Positions 1 through 8,158 of a stretch of DNA of 37,457 bases are shown here, piece by piece. The notes below the pieces were generated by a model. The model saw only the letters and a program-made list of their open reading frames with translations. It did not search any database and was not told the origin of the DNA. Position 1 is the first letter of the stretch. The number at the start of each line of letters is the position of its first letter. Origin of the DNA: Pseudomonadota bacterium (GTDB taxonomy: Bacteria; Pseudomonadota; Gammaproteobacteria; Burkholderiales; Burkholderiaceae_C); contig JAJZEB010000020.1 in assembly GCA_021805805.1 (NCBI GenBank), positions 1 through 37,457 on the forward strand, in the 5' to 3' direction. Both the position numbers and the translations under genes were made by a program.

Positions 1-34
1 CAGGGGGCGGCAGGGGGCAGGGGGGCAGGGGGGG
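1..34. repeat. G-run repeat with G-quadruplex potential, cut by window edge
   Basis: Four runs of five to seven G on the plus strand lie at 3-7, 13-17, 20-25 and 28-34, separated by short CA or CGGCA spacers. They look like imperfect copies of a CA-plus-G-run unit. The element lies about 35 bases beyond the stop codon of the minus-strand response regulator. It may continue to the left of the window, so its full length and copy number are unknown. Runs of this kind fit the usual intramolecular G-quadruplex pattern; whether one forms is inference. Confidence 0.6.
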
Positions 35-68
35 CGACGCGGGCCGCTGCGCGGCCGCGTCGCAGGCG

Positions 69-719
69 TCAGCTCGGCGTGGCGTCGACCAGGCCGTGCT
101 GCAGCGCGTAGCGCACCAGGTCGACTTCGTGCGTCAGGTCCATCTTGTCGAGGATGTGCGACTTGTGGGTGCTGACGGTCTTCACGCTGAGGCCGAGCTC
201 GCCGGCGATGTCGGTCAGGCTGCGGCCGCTGACGATGCGGGTGAAGATCTCGAACTCGCGATTCGACAGCAGGGTATGCGCCGGAGCGTGGTGCGGACGC
301 GACAGATCGGTGGCCAGAAGCTCGGCGACCTTCGGGCTGACGTAGACGCCGCCGCGCGCGACCTTGCGGATCGCGCCGAGCAGGATGTCGCCGTCGGACT
401 CCTTGGTCAGGTAGCCGGCGGCTCCGGCGCGGATCGCGCGCACCGCGTACTGCTCCTCCTGATGCATCGTGAACACCAGGATCGGCAGCTGGACGCGCTC
501 GGCCTTGACCAGCTTGATCAGTTCCAGGCCGTTGCGCCCGGGCATCGACAGGTCGAGGACGAGCAGGTCCCAGTTCCGCGCGCGCACCATCTCGAGCAGC
601 GCGTTGCCGTTGCTGGCTTCGCCGGCGAAGTGCAGGTCGTCGGTGTCCTCGAGGATGTTGCGCAGGCCGTTGCGGATGATCACGTGGTCGTCGGCGACCA
701 GCACGTCGAGGCGGTTCAT
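69..719 (-). CDS. NarL/FixJ-family response regulator
   Basis: A 216-residue cytoplasmic regulator. The receiver domain covers about residues 3-120, with the acidic pair D10-D11 and the phospho-acceptor D56 in the motif LLVLDLSMPG. A LuxR-type helix-turn-helix follows at about 150-205 and starts LSNREFEIF. The family is phosphorylated by a partner HisKA_3 kinase and then binds promoter DNA. Its ATG overlaps the kinase stop codon as ATGA, so the two genes are almost certainly co-transcribed and translationally coupled. The target genes are not shown by the sequence. The divergent ccm operon and the FNR-type sites upstream of the kinase suggest a role in respiratory or redox control, which is inference. 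Confidence 0.93.
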   Translation of the reverse strand: MNRLDVLVADDHVIIRNGLRNILEDTDDLHFAGEASNGNALLEMVRARNWDLLVLDLSMPGRNGLELIKLVKAERVQLPILVFTMHQEEQYAVRAIRAGAAGYLTKESDGDILLGAIRKVARGGVYVSPKVAELLATDLSRPHHAPAHTLLSNREFEIFTRIVSGRSLTDIAGELGLSVKTVSTHKSHILDKMDLTHEVDLVRYALQHGLVDATPS

Positions 720-2740
720 GGCGTGGGTTCTCCGTGCAGCACATCGTCGTTCAACGGAATCGCGACTTCGATCACGGTGCCGCCGCGCGCGTCGGGCGCG
801 ATGGCGAAGCGGCCGCCGAGCGCGGTCGCACGCTCGCGCATGCTCAGCAGCCCGACGCCGGCGCCGATGCGCGCCGCATCGATTCCGCGGCCGTCGTCGT
901 GGATGGTCAGCAGCAGCGAATCGTCGCGTTCGACGAGCGCGATGCGCACCTGGCTGGCGCCTGCGTGGCGCGCGATGTTGGTCAGCGATTCCTGCACGAT
1001 GCGGTACAGCGCGGTGCTCAGTTCGGCATCGTGCGCGTGCGCCACGGCCGGCAGCGCCAGCTCGACCGGGATCTTGCTGCGGCGGGTGAACTCGCCGACG
1101 AGCCAGGCCAGCGCTTCCTCGAAGCCGAGGTCGTCGAGCATGCGCGGGCGCAGTTCGGTGGAAATGCGCCGCACCGCGGCGATCGCACCGTCGAGCAGCT
1201 GGCGCATCGAATCCAGCGCCTCGGGAGCCGGCTGGCGGCCGTCCTTGATCCGCGCCACCAGCCACGACAGGTCGAGCTTGATTCCGGTGAGCTGCTGGCC
1301 GAGGTCGTCGTGCAGTTCGCGCGAAATGCGCGCGCGCTCCTCCTCGCGCACCGATTCCAGCGCGCGCGAAAGCCGGCGCAGCTCGGCGTTCATCTGCCGC
1401 AACTCGGCTTCGCGGCGGCGGCGCTCGGTGACGTCGCGCAGGATCGCGGTGAGCTGCGGCGCGCCGTCGATCAAGGTGCGCGAAATCGCCGATTCGATCG
1501 GAAACTCGCTGCCGTCGGACCGGCGCCCCAGCACTTCCATCTGCGCGGCCATTTCGCGGGAGTCGACCCCGGAGCGGACGAAACCGGCGACGTGCGCGGC
1601 GTGCGCGGCGTGCAGCCGCTCGGGAATCAGCATCGCCAGCGGCTGGCCGATCGCGTCGGCTGCGGACACGCCGAACATGCGTTCGGCCGCAGGGTTGAAC
1701 ATGATGATCGTCTGCCTGGCGTCGACCGAGACGATCGCGTCCATCACCGAGTCGATGGTCCTGCGCCAGCGGTCGTCGGCTTCGCGCAGCGCGCGGTTGA
1801 GTCGCTCCTCGCGCTGCAGTTCGTGGCCGAGCAGCAGCGCGGCCACGCCGATGAACGCGCACACGACCAGCGCGCCGCTGCCGATCGGCACCGCCACCGT
1901 GCGCCACGACGCCAGCGTCTCGGCGCGGTTGTCGTTGACGCCCACCAGCAGCGGCAGCCCCGCCACGCGCTGCAGGATCAACACGTCGCCGCGGCCTCCG
2001 GCGAGCGCGATGCGATGCAGCCGGCCCGGCCCCGGCAGCGGAACGCCGGCGAGTTCCGGCGCCGGCTGGCCCAGCAGCGCGTCGCGCCTGGGCAGGCTGG
2101 CCAGCAGCCTGCCGTCGCTGAGGTAGATCGACACCGGGCGCGCGAAGTCGCGCAGCATATAGGTATACAGCGGAGCCAGCGCGCTGCGTGGCAGCGAGGC
2201 GACGATGACCCCGCGCAGCGAGCCGTCGGCGTTGCGCAGCGCACGCGCCAGGTGCACGGTCCAGTGGCCGTCGACTCGGCTCGACAGCGGCGCGCCGATG
2301 TACAGGCCGTGCCGGTGCGCGTCGGCGAAGGCGCGGAAATAGCCGCGGTCGTCAACCGAGCGCTGCACGACCGGGAATTCCCCGGTCGAGTTCACCACCG
2401 TGCCGTTGGCGTTGACGATGAACAGCGAGCTCGACGCGCCCAGACCGTGCAGGTGGCTTTCGAGCAGCAGATGCAGCGGCAGGCTGTCGAGCGCGAGCTG
2501 GGCGACGAACGGCGACTGCAGCCGCTCGGCCACGCTGCGCAGCATCGCGTCGCCGCGGTCGAAGGTCTGCGCAGTCTGCTGCGCGAGCAGACCGGTCAGC
2601 GTCGCCGTCTGCGCCATGTCGCGGCCGACCGCGCGCTCGCGCAGGCTCCACAGCAGCAGCAGCACCGACATCGCCACGGCGCCGATGGTCAGTACCGCGA
2701 GGATGGCGACCGCGCGCGCGGGTCGGATTTGAACGGGCAT
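716..2740 (-). CDS. Membrane sensor histidine kinase (periplasmic sensor, PAS, HisKA_3, HATPase)
   Basis: A 674-residue kinase. A first membrane helix lies at about residues 9-31, a periplasmic PDC/dCACHE-like region at about 35-275 and a second helix at about 282-305. A PAS domain follows at about 325-435. The dimerisation domain carries the phospho-accepting H477 in the motif RELHDDLGQ, and the ATPase domain ends with DDGRGID and GVGLLSMRER. This is the NarX/UhpB/DegS type of kinase that pairs with LuxR-type regulators, and such a regulator is the next gene. The NarX nitrate P-box is not apparent, so the signal is unknown. It diverges from the ccm operon across a 228-base region with two FNR-type sites, one of which (2827-2840) is placed to serve this gene. 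Confidence 0.92.
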   Translation of the reverse strand: MPVQIRPARAVAILAVLTIGAVAMSVLLLLWSLRERAVGRDMAQTATLTGLLAQQTAQTFDRGDAMLRSVAERLQSPFVAQLALDSLPLHLLLESHLHGLGASSSLFIVNANGTVVNSTGEFPVVQRSVDDRGYFRAFADAHRHGLYIGAPLSSRVDGHWTVHLARALRNADGSLRGVIVASLPRSALAPLYTYMLRDFARPVSIYLSDGRLLASLPRRDALLGQPAPELAGVPLPGPGRLHRIALAGGRGDVLILQRVAGLPLLVGVNDNRAETLASWRTVAVPIGSGALVVCAFIGVAALLLGHELQREERLNRALREADDRWRRTIDSVMDAIVSVDARQTIIMFNPAAERMFGVSAADAIGQPLAMLIPERLHAAHAAHVAGFVRSGVDSREMAAQMEVLGRRSDGSEFPIESAISRTLIDGAPQLTAILRDVTERRRREAELRQMNAELRRLSRALESVREEERARISRELHDDLGQQLTGIKLDLSWLVARIKDGRQPAPEALDSMRQLLDGAIAAVRRISTELRPRMLDDLGFEEALAWLVGEFTRRSKIPVELALPAVAHAHDAELSTALYRIVQESLTNIARHAGASQVRIALVERDDSLLLTIHDDGRGIDAARIGAGVGLLSMRERATALGGRFAIAPDARGGTVIEVAIPLNDDVLHGEPTP

Positions 2741-2826
2741 CGAAGTCGCGGTTGGTCGAATGGATGCGCGCCGCGGCCAAGGCGTCGTGCCGGTCCGATC
2801 CTAAGGGGTTGTCCCAATTATCAAGT

Positions 2827-2840
2827 TTGATGCATGTCAA
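2827..2840. promoter_or_regulatory. FNR/Dnr-type binding site (near-consensus)
   Basis: TTGATGCATGTCAA matches the FNR-family consensus TTGAT-N4-ATCAA except for G in place of A at the first base of the right half. TTGAT-N4-GTCAA forms are well known for FNR/Dnr-type regulators. It lies 86 bases upstream of the kinase start. A class II promoter reading toward the kinase would start near 2792, but the -10 there (TTAGGA on the minus strand) is weak. It could alternatively act as an upstream site for ccm. Confidence 0.55.
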
Positions 2841-2896
2841 TGACATCGCGCGACAACGTGTAAGGCGATGCCTCTGCGCAACGCGCACCGGATTCG

Positions 2897-2938
2897 TTGA
2901 TGGACATCAAGCTCACGGTCGATGACGACCCATATTCT
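2897..2938 (+). promoter_or_regulatory. Perfect FNR box plus -10: class II FNR-type promoter of the ccm operon
   Basis: TTGATGGACATCAA at 2897-2910 is a perfect palindromic FNR box. A -10-like TATTCT lies at 2933-2938. With the usual spacing this predicts transcription from about 2945, which puts the box centre (2903.5) exactly 41.5 bases upstream. That is the textbook position for class II activation by FNR. No good -35 hexamer is needed or seen. The site implies activation of cytochrome c maturation when oxygen is low, by FNR or a paralogue. Confidence 0.72.
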
Positions 2939-2968
2939 GCTTCCATGATGTTCAACGAACACGAATCC

Positions 2969-3613
2969 ATGCGCGCAGCACGGGTCGGTGCCGACACCCA
3001 CGAGCTGCGCGCGGTCGACGTCGCGTGCCGGCGCGGCGACCGCGTGTTGTTCAGCGGCGTGCGCTTCGCGCTGGGCGCCGGCGACTGGCTGCACGTGCGC
3101 GGCGCCAACGGCGCCGGCAAGACCAGCCTGCTGCGGCTGCTTGCCGGACTGGCGCGGCCGCATGCCGGCAGCGTGCAGTGGAACGGGGTCGAGCTGGCGC
3201 GCGCCGGAGACGACTGGCACGGCGCGATGGCGTTCTTCGGGCATCGCGCCGGCGTCAAGGACGATCTGAGCGCACTGGAAAACGTTCGCCTGGGCGCTGC
3301 GCTCGACGGCCGTGCGCTCGACGAGCGCGCTGCCGCCGCTGCGCTGTGGCGCGTGGGCCTGCGCGGGCGCGAGGACCTGCCGCTGCGCGTGCTGTCGCAG
3401 GGCCAGCGCCGACGCGCGCTGCTGGCGCGGGTGCTGGCGCGCGGAGCGCGGTTGTGGATCCTCGACGAGCCGTTCGCCGCGCTCGACGCCGGCGGCGTCG
3501 AGATGGTCGGCGCGCTGGTCGCCGAGCATCTGCGCGGCGGCGGCAGCGCGGTGCTGACCAGCCACCAGCCGTTCGCCTTGCGCGGCGGCCAGCAGCTGGA
3601 GCTCGGCGCATGA
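2969..3613 (+). CDS. ccmA: CcmA, heme exporter ATP-binding protein
   Basis: This is the ATPase subunit of the CcmAB(CD) ABC complex, which uses ATP to release heme-loaded CcmE during cytochrome c maturation. From this start it has 214 residues, close to the usual length. It has the Walker A motif GANGAGKTS, the signature LSQGQRRR and the Walker B motif LWILDEP. The frame is also open from TTG 2897, ATG 2900, ATG 2945 and ATG 2948. I prefer ATG 2969 because 2897 and 2900 fall inside the FNR box and upstream of the predicted transcript start, 2945 would be leaderless, and homologues begin only a few residues before the LRAVDVACRRG segment. No clear Shine-Dalgarno sequence is seen for any candidate. 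It ends in an ATGA overlap with ccmB. Confidence 0.93.
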   Translation: MRAARVGADTHELRAVDVACRRGDRVLFSGVRFALGAGDWLHVRGANGAGKTSLLRLLAGLARPHAGSVQWNGVELARAGDDWHGAMAFFGHRAGVKDDLSALENVRLGAALDGRALDERAAAAALWRVGLRGREDLPLRVLSQGQRRRALLARVLARGARLWILDEPFAALDAGGVEMVGALVAEHLRGGGSAVLTSHQPFALRGGQQLELGA

Positions 3614-4278
3614 TCGCCGCGCTGCTTGCGATGCTGCGGCGCGAGCTGGTGCTGGCGCTGCGCCGGCGCAGCGACGTGGCCACCGCGCTGGCGTTCTTCG
3701 TCATCGTCGCCAGTCTGTTCCCGCTCGCCATCGGACCCGAACCGCAGCGCCTGCGCCAGATCGGCCCCGGCGTGCTGTGGGTGGGGGCGCTGTTGTCGAC
3801 CCTGCTCGGTCTGCACCGCATGTTCGGCGACGACTACGCCGACGGCACGCTGGAGCAGATGCTGCTGTCGCCGACTCCGTTCTCCTGGCTGGTCGGCGGC
3901 AAGATCGTCGCCCACTGGCTGGTCGCCGGGCTGCCGCTGGTGTTGCTGGCGCCGCTGCTGGGGCTGCAGTTCGCGCTGTCGGGCCCGGCGCTGGCGCTGC
4001 TCACCGTGGCGCTGCTGCTGGGAACTCCGCTGCTGTCGCTGCTCGGCGCCATCGGCGCTGCGCTGACGCTGGGAGCGCGTGGTGGCGGCGCGCTGCTCGC
4101 GCTGCTGGTGCTGCCGCTGTACGTGCCGGCGCTGGTGTTCGGCGCCGGCGCGTTGACCGCGCAGGCCAGCGGACTCGATTACACGGGGCATCTCGCGCTG
4201 CTCGGCGCGATGCTGGTCATGGCGCTGTTTCTCGCTCCGCTGGCCACGGCGGCGGCGGTCAGGATCGCACTCGAATGA
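3610..4278 (+). CDS. ccmB: CcmB, heme exporter membrane protein
   Basis: A 222-residue inner-membrane subunit of the CcmABCD complex. It is almost wholly hydrophobic with about six predicted helices. The N-terminus MIAALLAMLRRELVLALRRR and the segment DDYADGTLEQMLLSP are typical of CcmB. Together with CcmA it uses ATP hydrolysis to free holo-CcmE from CcmC. Its ATG overlaps the ccmA stop as ATGA, and its own stop overlaps the ccmC start in the same way. The length is normal and nothing is missing. Confidence 0.95.
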   Translation: MIAALLAMLRRELVLALRRRSDVATALAFFVIVASLFPLAIGPEPQRLRQIGPGVLWVGALLSTLLGLHRMFGDDYADGTLEQMLLSPTPFSWLVGGKIVAHWLVAGLPLVLLAPLLGLQFALSGPALALLTVALLLGTPLLSLLGAIGAALTLGARGGGALLALLVLPLYVPALVFGAGALTAQASGLDYTGHLALLGAMLVMALFLAPLATAAAVRIALE

Positions 4279-5021
4279 AAAACACCAGAATCCATTGGTT
4301 CAAGTTCGCCAGCCCGGCCACCTTCTACCCGCTGGCCGGGCGCCTGGTGCCGTGGTTCGCGTGGGCCGCGGTGCTGCTGTGCGCAGCAGGTCTGTGGGTC
4401 GGATTCTTCGTCGCTCCACCCGACGCGACGCAAGGCGAGGGCTACCGCATCATCTTCCTGCACGTTCCTGCGTCGTGGATGTCGATGTTCATCTATCTGG
4501 TGATGGCGTTCTGGGCCGGACTCGGGCTGGCGTTCAACACCCGGCTGTCGGGAATGATGGCCTCGGCACTGGCCCCCAGCGGCGCGCTGTTCACCGCGCT
4601 GGCGCTGATCACCGGGTCGCTGTGGGGCAAGCCGATGTGGGGCACCTGGTGGGTCTGGGACGCGCGGCTGACGTCCGAGCTGATCCTGCTGTTCCTGTAT
4701 CTGGGGCAGATCGCGCTGCGCGCGGCGATCGACGACGTGCAGCGCGCCGACCGCGCGTGCGCGGTGCTGGCGCTGGTCGGCGTGGTCAACATTCCGGTGA
4801 TCTATTTCTCGGTGAAGTGGTGGAACACCCTGCACCAGGGAGCTTCGATTTCATTCACCCACGCTGCCATGGCAACGACCATGCTGGAAGGTCTGCTGCT
4901 GATGTCGCTGGCAGCGTGGATGTACACGATCGCCGTCGCGCTGGCACGGGTGCGGGTGATCATTCTCGAGCGCGAGAGCGGTGCCGAGTGGCTCGCGCAA
5001 ATGACGGAGGTGACGCCATGA
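4275..5021 (+). CDS. ccmC: CcmC, heme-handling protein of cytochrome c maturation
   Basis: A 248-residue integral membrane protein of the heme-handling (WWD) family. The tryptophan-rich periplasmic motif is visible as WGTWWVWDARLTSELIL. Conserved histidines lie in IIFLHVPASWMS and WWNTLHQG on either side of it. CcmC presents heme to the chaperone CcmE and promotes the covalent heme-histidine bond. It sits third in the operon with 4-base ATGA overlaps to both neighbours. The size is typical of the family (about 245 residues). Confidence 0.96.
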   Translation: MKNTRIHWFKFASPATFYPLAGRLVPWFAWAAVLLCAAGLWVGFFVAPPDATQGEGYRIIFLHVPASWMSMFIYLVMAFWAGLGLAFNTRLSGMMASALAPSGALFTALALITGSLWGKPMWGTWWVWDARLTSELILLFLYLGQIALRAAIDDVQRADRACAVLALVGVVNIPVIYFSVKWWNTLHQGASISFTHAAMATTMLEGLLLMSLAAWMYTIAVALARVRVIILERESGAEWLAQMTEVTP

Positions 5022-5257
5022 TCTGGCATTCGACGGCGGAATTCTTTGCAATGGGCGGCTACGCGCCTTACGTCTGGGGCAGCATGGGCGCCTGTGCGCT
5101 GGGCCTGGTGATCGAGATCACCGCGCTGCGCATGCGCCGGCGCGCGGCGCTGGCGCTGCTGCGCCGGCAGCATGCCGTGCGCCAGCTCGAGCAGATGGAG
5201 CGCAGGCGGCTGAGCGAAGTCGAGCTGCGCGTCGCCATGCGGCAGGAGGCGGCATGA
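5018..5257 (+). CDS. ccmD: CcmD, small membrane protein of the CcmABCD complex
   Basis: A 79-residue protein with one membrane helix at about residues 14-37 (APYVWGSMGACALGLVIEIT) followed by a strongly basic cytoplasmic tail. The motif FFAMGGYAPYVWGS is characteristic of CcmD. It helps release holo-CcmE from the CcmABC complex. It is a little longer than many homologues because of the charged C-terminal tail, which may be a coiled coil. ATGA overlaps join it to ccmC and ccmE. Confidence 0.9.
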   Translation: MIWHSTAEFFAMGGYAPYVWGSMGACALGLVIEITALRMRRRAALALLRRQHAVRQLEQMERRRLSEVELRVAMRQEAA

Positions 5258-5694
5258 AACCGCGTCATCGCCGCGCCGCGTTGATCGTCGGCGGGCTCGC
5301 CGCGCTGAGCGTGGCCACCGCGCTGGTGCTGCACGCGCTGAACAGTTCGATCGCGCTGTTCATCACCCCGAGCCAGATCGTCTCCGGCAAGGTGCCGCAC
5401 GCGGCCATGTTCCGGCTCGGCGGGCTGGTCAAGCGCGGCAGCCTCGAGCGCGACGGCATGACCGTGCGCTTCGACGTCACCGACACCGCCAAACAGGTTC
5501 CGGTCGTCTACACCGGCATCCTGCCCGACCTGTTCGCCCAGGGCCGCGGCGTGGTCGTGCAGGGCACGCTGGGGCCGCATGGAACCTTCCACGCGACCCA
5601 GGTGCTGGCCAAGCACAGCGCCAACTACATGCCGCCCGAAGCGCGCGACGCCATCCAGGAGGCCAAAGAGGCCGGAAGGACACTGCAACAATGA
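5254..5694 (+). CDS. ccmE: CcmE, periplasmic heme chaperone
   Basis: A 146-residue membrane-anchored periplasmic chaperone that carries heme from CcmC to CcmF. An N-terminal basic stretch and membrane anchor cover about residues 7-28, followed by an OB-fold beta domain. The heme-binding motif is VLAKHSANYMPPE, with H121 as the covalent heme ligand and Y125 as the axial tyrosine by comparison with E. coli H130 and Y134. The start is fixed by the ATGA overlap with ccmD and by a GGAGG-like ribosome site just upstream. Confidence 0.95.
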   Translation: MKPRHRRAALIVGGLAALSVATALVLHALNSSIALFITPSQIVSGKVPHAAMFRLGGLVKRGSLERDGMTVRFDVTDTAKQVPVVYTGILPDLFAQGRGVVVQGTLGPHGTFHATQVLAKHSANYMPPEARDAIQEAKEAGRTLQQ

Positions 5695-7631
5695 TTCCCG
5701 AACTCGGACATTACGCGCTGCTGCTCGCGCTGCCGGTGGCGCTGATCCAGGGCGTGCTCCCGCTGCTGGGCGCGTGGCGCGGCAACCGCATCTGGCTCGC
5801 GCTGGCGCGCCCCGCTTCGCGCGCCACTTTCGCGCTGATCGCCATCGCGTTCGCCTGCCTGGTGACGTCGTTCATGCGCAGCGATTTCTCGGTGCTGTAC
5901 GTGGCCGAGAACTCCAACTCGATGCTGCCCGCGGTCTACAAGTTCGGCGCCACCTGGGGCGGCCACTCGGGCTCGTTCCTGCTCTGGCTGCTGATGCTCG
6001 GCGGCTGGACCTTCGCGGTGTCGATCTTCTCGCGCAGCCTGCCCGACGAAATGGTCGGTCGGGTGCTCGGAGTGCTCGGGCTGATCGAATTCGGTTTCCT
6101 GGTCTACATCAACTACGCGGCCGATCCGTTCGTCCGGCTGCTGCCGGCTCCGCTCAACGGCCGCGACCTGAACCCGCTGCTGCAGGACCCCGGGATGATG
6201 GGCCACCCGCCGATGCTGTACATGGGCTATGTCGGCTTCGCGGTGGCGTTCGCATTCGCCATCGCCGCGCTGCTCGCCGGCCGCCTCGACGCGGCGTGGG
6301 CACGCTGGTCGCGGCCGTGGACCATCGCCGCCTGGGTGTCGCTGACGCTGGGAATCGCGCTGGGCTCGTACTGGTCGTACTACGAGCTCGGCTGGGGCGG
6401 CTGGTGGTTCTGGGACCCGGTGGAGAACGCGTCGTTCATGCCGTGGCTGTTCGGCACCGCGCTGATCCACTCGCTGTCGGTGACCGAAAAGCGCGGAACG
6501 TTCCGCAACTGGACCGTGCTGCTGGCCATCGGCACCTTCGCGCTGTCGCTGCTCGGCACCTTCCTGGTGCGCTCCGGGGTGCTGTCGTCGGTGCACTCCT
6601 TCACCACCGACCCGCGCCGCGGCCTGATGATCCTGCTGCTGTTCGCTCTGGTCGTCGGCAGCTCCCTGGTGCTGTTCGCGCTGCGCGCGCCGGGCGGCGG
6701 AGTCGGCGGCGGCTTCTCGCTGCTGTCGCGCGAAAGCCTGCTGCTGGGCAACAATGTGCTGCTGGTCGTCGCCGCGGCCAGCGTGCTGCTCGGCACCCTG
6801 TACCCGCTGGTCGTCGAGGCGCTCGGACTTGGGCAGCTGTCGGTCGGCCCGCCGTATTTCAACAACGTGTTCGTTCCGATCGTCGTTCCGTTGTTCCTGC
6901 TCGCCGCGCTCGGCCCGATCGCGCGCTGGCGTGCGTCGCGCGCCGCCGACCTGGCGCGGCCGATGCGCGTGCCGCTGGTGCTCGCGCTGCTGGGGGCGAT
7001 CGCGCTGCCGCTGTCGCTGGGCAAATGGAACGCAGGCGCTGCGCTGGGCAGTTTCTGCGCGCTGTGGCTCGGCTCCTCGGTCGTCGCGCAGACGCGCCGG
7101 AGGCTGCGCAGCGGCAACCCGCCGGCCGGCTACTGGGGCATGCAGCTGGCGCACTTCGGCCTCGCGGTGAGCATCGTCGGCGTTGCGCTGGTCACGCACT
7201 ACCAGGTCGAGCGCAGCCTGCGCATGGCGCCCGGCGACTTCACCAAGGTGGCCGGCTACACCGTGACCTTCAAGGGCGTGCACACGGTCCCCGGGCCGAA
7301 CTTCACGGCGCAGCAAGGCGTGTTCGATCTGGCGCGCGGCGGCACGATCTCCAAGGTCCTGCTTCCCGAGAAGCGCAACTACTTCAACTCGTCGATGCCG
7401 ATGACCGACACTGCGATCGATACCGGCCCGCTGCGCGACATCTACATCTCGCTGGGTACCCCGCTGGACCAGGGGGCGTGGGCGGTGCGGGTGTACTACA
7501 AGCCGTTCGTGATCTGGATCTGGGCCGGTGCGCTGCTGATGGCCATCGGCGGCGTGACCGCGGCGGCTGACCGGCGCTATCGCGTGCTCAGCCGGCGTGC
7601 GGCGCTCGCGCTGGAGGCCGTGGCATCATGA
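5691..7631 (+). CDS. ccmF: CcmF, cytochrome c heme lyase subunit
   Basis: A 646-residue polytopic membrane protein, the usual length for CcmF. The WWD domain reads GWGGWWFWDPVENASFMPW, and histidine-bearing loops lie on either side (TWGGHSGSFLLW, PPMLYMGYVGF, SVTEKRGTFRNW). It takes heme from holo-CcmE and attaches it to apocytochrome delivered by CcmH/CcmI. Around 12 or more membrane helices are apparent, with a large periplasmic C-terminal loop before the last helix. It has ATGA overlaps at both ends. Confidence 0.97.
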   Translation: MIPELGHYALLLALPVALIQGVLPLLGAWRGNRIWLALARPASRATFALIAIAFACLVTSFMRSDFSVLYVAENSNSMLPAVYKFGATWGGHSGSFLLWLLMLGGWTFAVSIFSRSLPDEMVGRVLGVLGLIEFGFLVYINYAADPFVRLLPAPLNGRDLNPLLQDPGMMGHPPMLYMGYVGFAVAFAFAIAALLAGRLDAAWARWSRPWTIAAWVSLTLGIALGSYWSYYELGWGGWWFWDPVENASFMPWLFGTALIHSLSVTEKRGTFRNWTVLLAIGTFALSLLGTFLVRSGVLSSVHSFTTDPRRGLMILLLFALVVGSSLVLFALRAPGGGVGGGFSLLSRESLLLGNNVLLVVAAASVLLGTLYPLVVEALGLGQLSVGPPYFNNVFVPIVVPLFLLAALGPIARWRASRAADLARPMRVPLVLALLGAIALPLSLGKWNAGAALGSFCALWLGSSVVAQTRRRLRSGNPPAGYWGMQLAHFGLAVSIVGVALVTHYQVERSLRMAPGDFTKVAGYTVTFKGVHTVPGPNFTAQQGVFDLARGGTISKVLLPEKRNYFNSSMPMTDTAIDTGPLRDIYISLGTPLDQGAWAVRVYYKPFVIWIWAGALLMAIGGVTAAADRRYRVLSRRAALALEAVAS

Positions 7632-8158
7632 GACGTGCCTGGGTGGTGGCCATCGTCGTGGTGTTCGCCGGGTTGCTCGGCCTGCTCGATGCCGGGCTGC
7701 ACCACGATCCGCACATGATCCCGTCGCCGCTGATCGGCAAGCCGGCGCCGATGTTCAACGCGCCGCTGGTCGAACCGATCGGCGGCAGCTTCTCGCCGGC
7801 GCAGCTCAAGGGCCGGGTGTGGCTGCTCAATGTGTGGGCTTCGTGGTGCGTGTCGTGCCGCGAGGAGCACCCCTTGCTGCTGGCCTACGCGCACGACAAG
7901 CATGTGCCGCTGATCGGCCTCGACTACAAGGACAGCGCGGTCGATGCGCGCCACTGGCTGGCCGAGGCCGGCGATCCGTACGACATGGTGGCAGCCGACC
8001 AAAGCGGCAACATCGGCATCAACTACGGCGTCTACGGTGTTCCGGAGACCTTCCTGATCGACCGCAACGGCACCATCGTCTACAAGCAGATCGGTCCGCT
8101 GACGGTCAACGTTCTGAAGAACAAGCTGCTGCCGATGATCCGGAGGCTGTCGCAATGA
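7628..8158 (+). CDS. ccmG: CcmG (DsbE), membrane-anchored thioredoxin-like protein
   Basis: A 176-residue periplasmic thiol:disulfide oxidoreductase with an N-terminal membrane anchor at about residues 5-21. The thioredoxin motif WASWCVSCREEHP carries C74 and C77, and the cis-proline region reads GVYGVPETFLID. It keeps the apocytochrome CXXCH cysteines, and CcmH, reduced for heme attachment. Its reductant would be a CcdA/DsbD-type protein, which is not in this window. ATGA overlaps link it to ccmF and ccmH. Confidence 0.95.
   Translation: MRRAWVVAIVVVFAGLLGLLDAGLHHDPHMIPSPLIGKPAPMFNAPLVEPIGGSFSPAQLKGRVWLLNVWASWCVSCREEHPLLLAYAHDKHVPLIGLDYKDSAVDARHWLAEAGDPYDMVAADQSGNIGINYGVYGVPETFLIDRNGTIVYKQIGPLTVNVLKNKLLPMIRRLSQ

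Noticed and set aside
96-2126. Very long plus-strand open frame opposite the kinase and regulator (and another at 734-2830)
   Set aside because: High GC content leaves antisense frames open. The translations are Arg/Ala/Gln-rich with no domain, while the opposite strand encodes clear two-component proteins.
716-2740. Assignment of the sensor kinase as NarX
   Set aside because: The HisKA_3 and LuxR-type pairing fits, but the nitrate-binding P-box is not visible and the N-terminal region looks like a PDC/dCACHE sensor.
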